Of a stretch of DNA of 13,756 nt, positions 8,179-13,604 are shown piece after piece. The notes beneath the pieces were generated by a model. The model saw only the letters and a program-made list of their open reading frames with translations. It had not been told where the DNA came from and did no database searches. The stretch's first letter is position 1, and every line of letters starts with the position of its first letter. The stretch spans positions 1 to 13,756 of the forward strand of contig JANTHA010000025.1 of the NCBI GenBank assembly GCA_024762625.1, written 5' to 3'. This stretch comes from Thiotrichaceae bacterium. GTDB taxonomy: Bacteria > Pseudomonadota > Gammaproteobacteria > Thiotrichales > Thiotrichaceae. A program made the position numbers and the translations under genes.

Positions 8179-8218
8179 GTATTTATTTGTATTCTTTTGT
8201 ATTTATTGGTATTTTTTG
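8179..8218. repeat. Four-copy 10-base T-rich array (phased T-tracts)
   Basis: Four consecutive 10-mers, GTATTTATTT, GTATTCTTTT, GTATTTATTG and GTATTTTTTG, follow the tetR stop by 13 bases. The 10-base period puts a T-tract on the same face of the helix at each turn, the classic pattern of intrinsically bent DNA. Function unknown. Confidence 0.6.
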
Positions 8219-8243
8219 GTGATTGTCTGGGTATACCGGAGTT

Positions 8244-8390
8244 CTAGCAGCTTGTTGAAATTCGCTTAGGCGAGTGCGAGACAAGGCAAAATAGGCCGAA
8301 AAAGCGCAGTTTACTGGAGTAAATGAGCATTTTGAGGTCTATTTTAACGCAGTATCGCGCCGTCTAAGTAGAATTTCAACAGCCTGCTAG
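8244..8390. repeat. Palindromic MITE-like repeat, 147 bases
   Basis: The ends CTAGCAGCTTGTTGAAATTC and (read on the other strand) CTAGCAGGCTGTTGAAATTC match at 18 of 20 positions. The complementarity continues imperfectly to a central TTTACT-GG-AGTAAA, so the whole element can fold into one long hairpin. CTAG at both ends may be part of the termini or a target duplication. It encodes nothing. Similar CTAGCAGGCTGTTGAAA foldback repeats are familiar from many gammaproteobacterial genomes; which transposase moves them is not evident here. Confidence 0.7.
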
Positions 8391-8411
8391 ACGTCGCCCC
8401 AAACCACCCTT

Positions 8412-8442
8412 CACTAGTCATTAATTGTTCAAACTAGTCATT
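8412..8442. repeat. Direct repeat around the stop of the minus-strand dapD
   Basis: ACTAGTCATT occurs at 8412-8421 and again at 8433-8442, a 21-base period. The second copy contains the stop and last codons of the minus-strand dapD, so the 3' end of that gene appears duplicated downstream of itself. Confidence 0.55.
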
Positions 8443-9333
8443 GGAATGAAGCGCCGTATTCAGCCCGCCCCAGGCTGAGCCATCTGTGACCAAGGCTTCA
8501 ACCGCACCGGTCTGGCTATGACGCCGGAACAACAGGCCTGACTGGCCAGACAGCTCGCGTGCGGAAACGATGCTCCCGTCCGGCATTTTAACCTTGGTTC
8601 CGGCAGTCAGATAAAGCCCGGATTCTACAATGCAGTGATCACCCAGCGAGATGCCGAGTCCTGCATTGGCGCCCAGCAGGCTTTTCTTGCCAATGGAAAT
8701 TTTTTCCTTGCCGCCGCCCGACAAGGTGCCCATGATAGACGCACCACCGCCGATGTCCGAGCCATCGCCAACCACCACGCCTGCACTGATGCGCCCTTCC
8801 ACCATGGAATCGCCCAGCGTTCCGGCGTTGAAATTGACAAAGCCTTCGTGCATCACGGTCGTGCCGGACGCCAGATGCGCGCCAAGACGGATGCGGTCTG
8901 CATTACCGATGCGCACGCCTTCGGGGATCACATAATCCGTCATGCGCGGGAATTTATCCACCGAGGTCACATTGAGGTGATGATTTTGATCAACAATCAA
9001 TTCACGCAAGCGGTCAATATCGCCGGGAAGCACCGGGCCGGCCGAGGTCCAGGCGACATTTGGCAACAGGCCAAATACGCCATCCAGATTGATCTCATTC
9101 GGCTTGACCTGACATTCAGATAACAGATGCAGGCGCAAATAAGCATCTTCGGTTGATTCAGGCGCATCATCCACTGAACTGATTTCAACTTCGATAAAGT
9201 CGCTTTTTATCAGGCCGACCTTCTGCGCCAGACAGCTACGGGCGATTTCCCGGTTGCTGCGTGGAAACCAGGTGTCCAGCGTGGCTCCAGTATTCACGTC
9301 GATATAGCGGTGTCCGATGCGCTTGATGCTCAT
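8434..9333 (-). CDS. dapD: Tetrahydrodipicolinate N-succinyltransferase, Pseudomonas/actinobacterial type
   Basis: The enzyme succinylates 2,3,4,5-tetrahydrodipicolinate with succinyl-CoA in the diaminopimelate/lysine pathway. The 299-residue product resembles the longer DapD class of Pseudomonas and Mycobacterium: an N-terminal domain, the SVDKFPRMTDYVIPEGVRI segment (about 124-142), a left-handed beta-helix with MHEGFVNFNAGTLGDSMVEG (161-180) and MGTLSGGG (201-208), then GANAGLGISLGD (221-232) and a C-terminal LLFRRHSQTGAVE. It is shorter than the P. aeruginosa enzyme at the N-terminus. The ATG at 9333 is preferred, with a purine-rich AGAGAAGAG just upstream; a TTG 18 bases further up is possible. 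An E. coli-type dapD lies divergently 218 bases away, so the pathway step is encoded twice. Confidence 0.9.
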   Translation of the reverse strand: MSIKRIGHRYIDVNTGATLDTWFPRSNREIARSCLAQKVGLIKSDFIEVEISSVDDAPESTEDAYLRLHLLSECQVKPNEINLDGVFGLLPNVAWTSAGPVLPGDIDRLRELIVDQNHHLNVTSVDKFPRMTDYVIPEGVRIGNADRIRLGAHLASGTTVMHEGFVNFNAGTLGDSMVEGRISAGVVVGDGSDIGGGASIMGTLSGGGKEKISIGKKSLLGANAGLGISLGDHCIVESGLYLTAGTKVKMPDGSIVSARELSGQSGLLFRRHSQTGAVEALVTDGSAWGGLNTALHSND

Positions 9334-9363
9334 GTATCTCTTCTCTGTCAATTAAATCGGCGC

Positions 9364-9392
9364 AGTATAGCGTCAATTAAAGCAAACATTAA
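9364..9392 (-). promoter_or_regulatory. Candidate promoter of the minus-strand dapD
   Basis: On the minus strand TTAATG (9387-9392), 17 bases, TATACT (9364-9369). The -10 is good (5 of 6 to TATAAT), the -35 weak (3 of 6 to TTGACA). It would give a leader of about 25-30 bases. Confidence 0.4.
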
Positions 9393-9426
9393 CCCGAAAA
9401 CTAACGTTTTTTGGATTAGAATAAGT

Positions 9427-9526
9427 GTAACTACTCAGCATACCCCTTGTTTGCGCCATTTCGCCCTGGATTGCCACAAAACAGGGGCATGTGCTGAAGT
9501 AGTTAAGGAACACGCTGAATAGATAC
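9427..9526. repeat. Long imperfect inverted repeat between the two dapD genes
   Basis: The left arm GTAACTACTCAGCA, then taCCCCTTGTTT (9427-9452), pairs with the right arm AAACAGGGG, then catgTGCTGAAGTAGTTA (9478-9505), around a 25-base loop. Pairing is broken only by small bulges. A third related word, GCTGAATAGATAC (9514-9526), matches the reverse of the left arm at most positions. It sits in the leader or promoter region of the plus-strand dapD. It could be a regulatory RNA fold, a MITE-like insertion or a remnant of a transposon end. Confidence 0.55.
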
Positions 9527-9551
9527 AAACAAGTAAACACAGGAAACTGCC

Positions 9552-10385
9552 ATGCAGGATTTACAAGCCATTATTGAAGAAGCCTACGAGCGCCGCGCCG
9601 AAATCACGCCGCGCAATGTCGAAACGCTAACACGCGACGCTATTTTTGAAGCGATTGAGCTGCTCGACAGCGGCAAGGCGCGCGTCTGTGAAAAAAGAGA
9701 GGATAAACACGGCGGCGACTGGATCGTCAATGAATGGTTGAAAAAAGCAGTATTGCTCTATTTCCGCATCACCGATAATGACTTCATGAAAGGCGGCTTC
9801 ACCAACTACTACGACAAGGTTCCCGCTAAATATGCGGACTACAACAGTCGCGAATTTCTCGAATCCGGAGTGCGCGTCGTACCGCCCGCTTCGGTGCGCA
9901 AGGGCGCTTACATTGCGCCCAGCGTCGTGCTGATGCCATCCTACGTCAATATCGGAGCCTATGTCGATTCCGGCACAATGGTCGATACCTGGGCGACCGT
10001 TGGTTCCTGTTCGCAAATCGGTAAAAACGTACACCTCTCCGGCGGCGTAGGGATCGGCGGCGTACTGGAGCCGCTGCAAGCCATGCCGACCATTATTGAA
10101 GACAACTGCTTCATCGGCGCGCGCACCGAAATCGTTGAAGGCGTGATCGTGGAGCAAGGCTCGGTGATCTCAATGGGCGTGTTCCTGAGCCAGAGCACCA
10201 AAATACTGGATCGCGAAACAGGCGAAATCAGCTACGGGCGGATTCCGGCCGGCTCCGTGGTCGTCTCCGGCAACCTGCCCGCCAAGGACGGCAGCCACAG
10301 CCTGTACTGCGCCGTGATCGTCAAGAAAGTGGACGAGAAAACATTAAGCAAAACCGGTATTAATGAACTGCTGAGGGATATATAG
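9552..10385 (+). CDS. dapD: Tetrahydrodipicolinate N-succinyltransferase, E. coli type
   Basis: The 277-residue product has the length and layout of E. coli DapD (274). An N-terminal helical domain (about 1-105) contains [18 protein letters not shown] (55-72). A left-handed beta-helix (about 107-215) carries [20 protein letters not shown] (131-150, with the family's catalytic Asp region), the [19 protein letters not shown] segment (157-175) and [15 protein letters not shown] (183-197). The C-terminal domain ends [12 protein letters not shown]...GINELLR. AGGAA stands 7 bases before the ATG. It catalyses the same reaction as the divergent neighbour but belongs to a clearly different DapD class. 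DapC, encoded upstream in the window, acts on the product of this step. Confidence 0.96.
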   Translation: MQDLQAIIEEAYERRAEITPRNVETLTRDAIFEAIELLDSGKARVCEKREDKHGGDWIVNEWLKKAVLLYFRITDNDFMKGGFTNYYDKVPAKYADYNSREFLESGVRVVPPASVRKGAYIAPSVVLMPSYVNIGAYVDSGTMVDTWATVGSCSQIGKNVHLSGGVGIGGVLEPLQAMPTIIEDNCFIGARTEIVEGVIVEQGSVISMGVFLSQSTKILDRETGEISYGRIPAGSVVVSGNLPAKDGSHSLYCAVIVKKVDEKTLSKTGINELLRDI

Positions 10386-10597
10386 CCCAGCGCCATTTTT
10401 CGCTTGGCCTTATTGGCCTCAATATTCTTTTATCCTCTTGGATCTCTAAATTCAGCTATTTTCATTGCGATTAAATCATTGGAAAATCGAACAACGGTGT
10501 GATAAATGGCGTGTTTGCGTGGATAATTTAAAGGGCGTTTAATTATTCTTAATATTGCTTGTTTTAATATGGTTTCACCAAAAAGGACGAAATACTG
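10386..10597. other. Non-coding AT-rich stretch after dapD
   Basis: No credible gene is visible. TTGGCC (10404-10409) and GGCCTCAA (10415-10422) can form a small bulged hairpin followed by ATATTCTTTTATCC, a weak candidate terminator for the plus-strand dapD. Base composition turns AT-rich here, marking the start of the accessory segment. Confidence 0.35.
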
Positions 10598-10657
10598 TTT
10601 TTGGAGGCATCCATCAAAGAAACTCTGCTACAAAGCCATGTAAAAGATGGATATCCA
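10598..10657 (+). repeat. IS-end-like hairpin repeat, copy 1
   Basis: This approximately 60-base segment begins TTTGGAGGCATCCATCAAAG. Its ATCCATC (10609-10615) is perfectly complementary to GATGGAT (10646-10652). It aligns over nearly its full length with the segments at 11904 and 13282; the third copy is the leader of an IS4-family transposase gene. No transposase follows here, so it is either a remnant or an independent repeat. Confidence 0.7.
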
Positions 10658-10686
10658 GGAGTTATGACCATCGGGCTCGTACAACA

Positions 10687-10730
10687 AACGGTTCTGATGT
10701 TGGTGCGCTTCGCTTACAACATCTAACGTT
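10687..10730 (-). other. Stem-loop right after the NERD gene, possible degenerate attC
   Basis: On the minus strand AACGTTAGATGTTG starts 6 bases after the NERD-gene stop, is followed by a 14-base loop, and pairs with CAACATCAGAACCGTT apart from small bulges. It contains GTTAGAT, a perfect match to the attC core GTTRRRY. Its position at the 3' end of a gene that has an attC-like site on its other side fits a cassette end. However, the outer core pair is poor and orientation is unclear. It could simply be a terminator-like fold. Confidence 0.35.
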
Positions 10731-10735
10731 ATTCA

Positions 10736-11698
10736 TTATACTTTTTGTAATTCTTTATTCGTGAAAAATACTTCAGAGCTTTTGCACACAGTACATTCTT
10801 TAAAGAATGTTAATTTCTGTTTTCGTAGTTTTGGCTTACAAGAAGCTTCTTTGCACTTTAGCTTGATTGAAGTATTACCATTACAATCGTGACACTTAAA
10901 ATAGTAACCAAATTTTCCGTAAACTATTTCAACATTTTTAGAATTACATTTACTGCACGAATGATGAACTAGCGCCTTTGCTTCTTTCTTTTTATCTGGG
11001 ATTGGCGTGGAGTAAACAGCTTTTGTTTCTTTAACTTCTAGCTTATTGCCACGTATTACTGGTTTGTGTGTTTGAGTTAAGTATCTTGCTATTTTCTCCA
11101 TACTTGTATCAGAAAAATGATAATTTACCTTCAAAGTAAGAATGTTTTTATTTGTTCCCGCATAGCTTGAAATAATGCTATTAATTTTATCTGTTATTTG
11201 GTCTGATTTATAAACCTCCGAAATATCTGAATTTTTTGGTCTATTTATTATTCCAGAATCCGAGATTGCCACCAAAATATCAAATTTAAAATCTGTAAAG
11301 GAAGCCTGAAAAATAAGAGATTTTTTTAGTAAATTATCCGACCTTGCCATAAGGTATTTTTTAAGAAAATCAGCCTGTCTTCTCGCCTGATTAATTGGTG
11401 AAGGCATACCATTTGTATTTTTTAAATAATGTCTTACCCATTCACCATATTCGTTGATTGATATTTTGGATGTTACGCTTTTGGATTCAATGATTAAAAA
11501 GCCATACCTGTGAATAATTAGATGATCTATTTGGGCAATATCATCATTCATTTCAAGACGTAAATCATTGATAACAAATATATCTTTTTTGTCTTGGAAT
11601 GCTCTTTTTAAATAGTAAGCCATTTGCTTTTCAGCTTTAAGACCGTACTTTTCAAATTTATTTATAGCTTCTTTTTTATCTACTTCTTTTAGAATCAC
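10736..11698 (-). CDS. NERD-domain nuclease-like protein with C-terminal zinc-ribbon cysteines
   Basis: The 320-residue protein has an N-terminal NERD (nuclease-related) domain: GLKAEK (19-24), NDLRLEM (44-50), QIDHLIIHRYGFLIIESKS (56-74) and MPSPINQARRQADFLK (98-113). Asp58, Glu71 and Lys73 fit the D...ExK core of the PD-(D/E)XK nuclease fold, and Gln104 lies in the conserved SP-x2-Q segment. The C-terminal quarter holds four cysteines spaced as a topoisomerase-like zinc ribbon (C248, C251, C269, C272) and four more (C282, C287, C302, C305) that could form a second one. No helicase or kinase domain is attached. The start is a GTG at 11698 with AGG upstream. It is AT-rich compared with the dapD genes and is bracketed by an attC-like site, a 3' hairpin and repeat copies, all suggesting acquisition. 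DNA cleavage or binding is inferred; the biological role is unknown, though a phage- or plasmid-related role is possible. Confidence 0.75.
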   Translation of the reverse strand: MILKEVDKKEAINKFEKYGLKAEKQMAYYLKRAFQDKKDIFVINDLRLEMNDDIAQIDHLIIHRYGFLIIESKSVTSKISINEYGEWVRHYLKNTNGMPSPINQARRQADFLKKYLMARSDNLLKKSLIFQASFTDFKFDILVAISDSGIINRPKNSDISEVYKSDQITDKINSIISSYAGTNKNILTLKVNYHFSDTSMEKIARYLTQTHKPVIRGNKLEVKETKAVYSTPIPDKKKEAKALVHHSCSKCNSKNVEIVYGKFGYYFKCHDCNGNTSIKLKCKEASCKPKLRKQKLTFFKECTVCKSSEVFFTNKELQKV

Positions 11699-11725
11699 AA
11701 TTCAGCCTATTATTTTTTTAGCTCA

Positions 11726-11755
11726 ATTATATATCCAATGATTTCCAAGTGATAA
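11726..11755 (-). promoter_or_regulatory. Candidate promoter of the NERD gene
   Basis: On the minus strand TTATCA (11750-11755), 18 bases, TATAAT (11726-11731). The -10 is consensus. It lies between the attC-like site and the GTG start, so the gene would carry its own promoter rather than depend on an integron Pc promoter. Confidence 0.5.
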
Positions 11756-11789
11756 TTTTTGCGACAAATGGAATTCTTGATTCTTTGTT

Positions 11790-11862
11790 GTATAACGCTT
11801 GAGCTCAGCCGACTCAAAACCGCGCCAGCGTTTTTTGGTTCGGCTGCTGCCCTTTGTTATGC
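11790..11862 (-). other. Integron attC-like recombination site
   Basis: Read on the minus strand the 73-base site opens with GCATAAC (1L) and closes with GTTATAC (1R), which can pair at all but one position. After 5 bases comes an arm GCAGCAGCCG; before 1R lie an arm CGGCTGAGC and the 6-base spacer TCAAGC, exactly as in many cassette attC sites ending TCAAGCGTTA. The left arm has one extra unpaired base, as real attC sites do, which sets the minus-strand orientation. An inner AACC/GGTT stem completes the hairpin. The NERD gene begins about 90 bases downstream of 1R. No integrase gene is in the window, so this is a lone or terminal site. Confidence 0.65.
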
Positions 11863-11903
11863 CTGCATTGCTTAAATTTACGCAACCATATGTGAGAACG
11901 AAC

Positions 11904-11970
11904 ATTTTGGGAACATCCATCAAAAAAACCTAGCTATAGCCATAATGCCATTTAATAGATGGATGTCTAG
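11904..11970 (+). repeat. IS-end-like hairpin repeat, copy 2
   Basis: This segment aligns with the copies at 10598 and 13282. ACATCCATC (11913-11921) is perfectly complementary to GATGGATGT (11958-11966), a 9-base stem. The tail GTCTAGAATTTT matches that of copy 3. It lies 42 bases beyond the attC-like site. No transposase follows. Confidence 0.7.
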
Positions 11971-12241
11971 AATTTTCTACGTACATGATTTTGTGGCAGC
12001 TTGGTGTAAGGTTATGGAACTTGATCTTTTCGACCTGATTTAGTCTTGAATTAGTCGTCTAAGAAACCCAGTTAGAGATAGGAATACAAATTACCAGATC
12101 GTTACAGGAAATCTCTGAAGCGATCTGGTTACTTACGACTGAAAAACGTTCTAATAAACGGATTTACTGACCACAATACACTCTTGACTAACCCGTAATA
12201 CGCGCTATGTATATAGGAATACAACTATCATGGCGTGAAAG
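11971..12241. other. Non-coding leader region of the three-TM protein gene
   Basis: No gene is seen. It contains an 8-base perfect stem CCAGATCG (12094-12101) / CGATCTGG (12121-12128) with a 19-base loop that itself has CAG/CTG pairing. It also contains a 12-base direct repeat ATAGGAATACAA at 12078-12089 and 12213-12224. The hairpin could be a small RNA or attenuator fold, or a relic; nothing more can be said. Confidence 0.4.
12184..12211 (+). promoter_or_regulatory. Candidate promoter of the three-TM protein gene
   Basis: A near-consensus -35 TTGACT (12184-12189) precedes TATGTA (12206-12211) by 16 bases within the run TATGTATATAGG. Transcription would begin around 12218, giving a short leader before the ATG at 12242. 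The -10 is only a partial match. Confidence 0.4.
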
Positions 12242-13204
12242 ATGAAAGAATATTTCAAATTATCAAACCTGCTGTTTTATCTTTTAATTACGTTCATAGC
12301 TTTTTTTCTGGGAATGGTATTTGCAGGTATAACTGGTGCAGGAAAAGGGCAAGGCTTGGCAGGTGGCGCTATTGTTTTCGGGTATGGCATTATTTCCGCT
12401 GGAGTATCGTTTGTTATTTCAATTGTTTTGGCTCAGTGGTTTGGTTCCGCAATTGTTGTGCGGTTAAACAAGATTATGCTTGTTGTTTTAGCGGTGATGA
12501 TGGCTTTATTAATTTATCGTTACCAAACAATGAATGTAGCAAATAGTCAGTCATATTATCCTAATATCAAATATTTGGTTCCTACAGGTCAGGCGGCTAA
12601 TTATGAAACTGAGAAACCATCAATAGTTAAACCTACACAATTCAAACCAATGGGTCTGGGAATGGTGGCTCCAAATATTTATGAACATAAAGACGTATTA
12701 TTTTATGGAATCCCAAATCTGGAAAAAGCGGTTTCGGATCATACTCCTACTGATAGACTAAAGTTCAAACGTTCTGAAACAGACATTACCATCAGTTATG
12801 CACCTCCGTGGTTTGTACCCGCTCATATGAAAATGGATTATGAGATTTTGAAGTTACGTTTAATTTCAGTCTCTCATGATTTTATCGAAGTTGTGGTTAA
12901 TGAAAGGACTGGGCAAACGGCTTATATGGATCGTAGTAAAAATAAACTTCAATTTTGGCCTGAGTTTTTATTATCTGTGAGCAGTGTTGAGCCTATTTCT
13001 CGAGAGAATAATCCGGTTCGTGTCAAACCCCTGACTCATGCAGGGCTGGTAACCAAGCAATATGCTTTTCTTAAGCCACTGAATATCAAAAGAGAATGGA
13101 TGCGTGTTGAATTACTGAATGATAATTTTAAGTCTTTGGGGAAAGGCTGGATAAAATGGCAAGGCGAAGGGGAGTTGCTGATTAAGTATTCTTTGTTAAG
13201 CTAA
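12242..13204 (+). CDS. Three-transmembrane protein of unknown function
   Basis: I do not recognise this 320-residue protein. Three hydrophobic segments lie at about 10-29 (LLFYLLITFIAFFLGMVFAG), 38-62 (including YGIISAGVSFVISIVLAQWF) and 72-91 (IMLVVLAVMMALLIYRY). A hydrophilic domain of about 225 residues follows with no signal peptide and no obvious catalytic motif. The C-terminal part looks like a compact beta-rich fold: it has the segments RTGQTAYM, FLKPLNIKREWMRVELLND and the closing GKGWIKWQGEGELLIKYSLLS (300-320), which suggest an SH3-like domain facing the solvent. No clear ribosome binding site precedes the ATG (only GAAAG). The gene is AT-rich and lies between repeat copies 2 and 3, so recent acquisition is likely. 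A membrane-anchored sensor or host-interaction role is possible but unproven. Confidence 0.65.
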   Translation: MKEYFKLSNLLFYLLITFIAFFLGMVFAGITGAGKGQGLAGGAIVFGYGIISAGVSFVISIVLAQWFGSAIVVRLNKIMLVVLAVMMALLIYRYQTMNVANSQSYYPNIKYLVPTGQAANYETEKPSIVKPTQFKPMGLGMVAPNIYEHKDVLFYGIPNLEKAVSDHTPTDRLKFKRSETDITISYAPPWFVPAHMKMDYEILKLRLISVSHDFIEVVVNERTGQTAYMDRSKNKLQFWPEFLLSVSSVEPISRENNPVRVKPLTHAGLVTKQYAFLKPLNIKREWMRVELLNDNFKSLGKGWIKWQGEGELLIKYSLLS

Positions 13205-13281
13205 AATTACGACAAAACAGCTTCTGGCAGCTGGGACACGCTCTAAAAATTTCGCGAGCTAGCTATTTCAGGAAACACATC

Positions 13282-13340
13282 TTTGGGGGCATCCCTCAAA
13301 GAAACCCTGCAACAAAGGCATTTAAAAGATGGGTGTCTAG
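13282..13340 (+). repeat. IS-end-like hairpin repeat, copy 3 (leader of the IS4-family transposase)
   Basis: This segment begins CTTTGGGGGCATCCCTCAAA and ends GATGGGTGTCTAG, aligning closely with the copies at 10598 and 11904. The potential stem ATCCCTC (13291-13297) / GATGGGT (13328-13334) contains one mismatch and one G-T pair. Its end is 20 bases before the transposase ATG, so here it is the left end or leader of the insertion sequence. Confidence 0.75.
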
Positions 13341-13360
13341 AAATTTTATGAGGTGAGGAA

Positions 13361-13604
13361 ATGTATGCTGGAAAACTTATTTTTGCACAATTGATGGAAC
13401 ACCTTCCAATGAGAGTTTTTCGTCGTTGTGTACGAACCTATAGTGGAAACCACAAAATTAAGTCGTTCAGTTGTTTAGATCAGTTCCTCTGCATGGCATT
13501 TGCCCAGCTTACATACAGAGAAAGCCTCCGGGGAACGGTTATTTGTCTTCAGTCTCAAAGGCAAAAACTTTATCACATGGGTATACGCGGTGGTATTGCC
13601 CGCA
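13361..13604 (+). pseudogene. IS4-family transposase (DUF4372 type), N-terminal fragment
   Basis: The reading frame starts MYAGKLIFAQLMEHLPMRVF, preceded by a strong AGGTGAGGAA ribosome binding site. It continues with SFSCLDQFLCMAFAQLTYRESLR (about 35-57) and QKLYHMGIRGGIAR (68-81), the N-terminal domain conserved in DUF4372-containing IS4-family transposases. Homology stops after Arg81: the next codons read through the terminus of an IS21-family element and meet a stop at 13664-13666 without any transposase meaning. The catalytic DDE domain is absent from the window, so the gene is inactive unless a full copy exists elsewhere. Confidence 0.85.

Larger units (their letters stand above)
13282..13604 (+). 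mobile_element. IS4-family insertion sequence, left part, disrupted
   Basis: The leader hairpin and the first 81 codons of a DUF4372-type IS4-family transposase remain. The outer terminus is not clearly defined: it may begin near 13270-13282. The right side is cut by the IS21-family element at about 13604. Confidence 0.7.

Noticed and set aside
8635..9123. A 162-codon plus-strand frame inside the minus-strand dapD
   Set aside because: It is the antisense shadow of a well-supported dapD coding sequence.
10555..10764. A 69-codon plus-strand frame after dapD
   Set aside because: It is made of repeat copy 1 and the hairpin at the NERD gene end, with no ribosome binding site and no domain.
11723..11923. 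A 66-codon minus-strand frame
   Set aside because: It reads through the attC-like hairpin and repeat copy 2; such frames commonly arise from attC sequence and show no protein features.
10598..13340. CRISPR-like reading of the three repeats
   Set aside because: There are only three copies, they are diverged, and more than 1.2 kb with genes lies between them; no cas gene is present.
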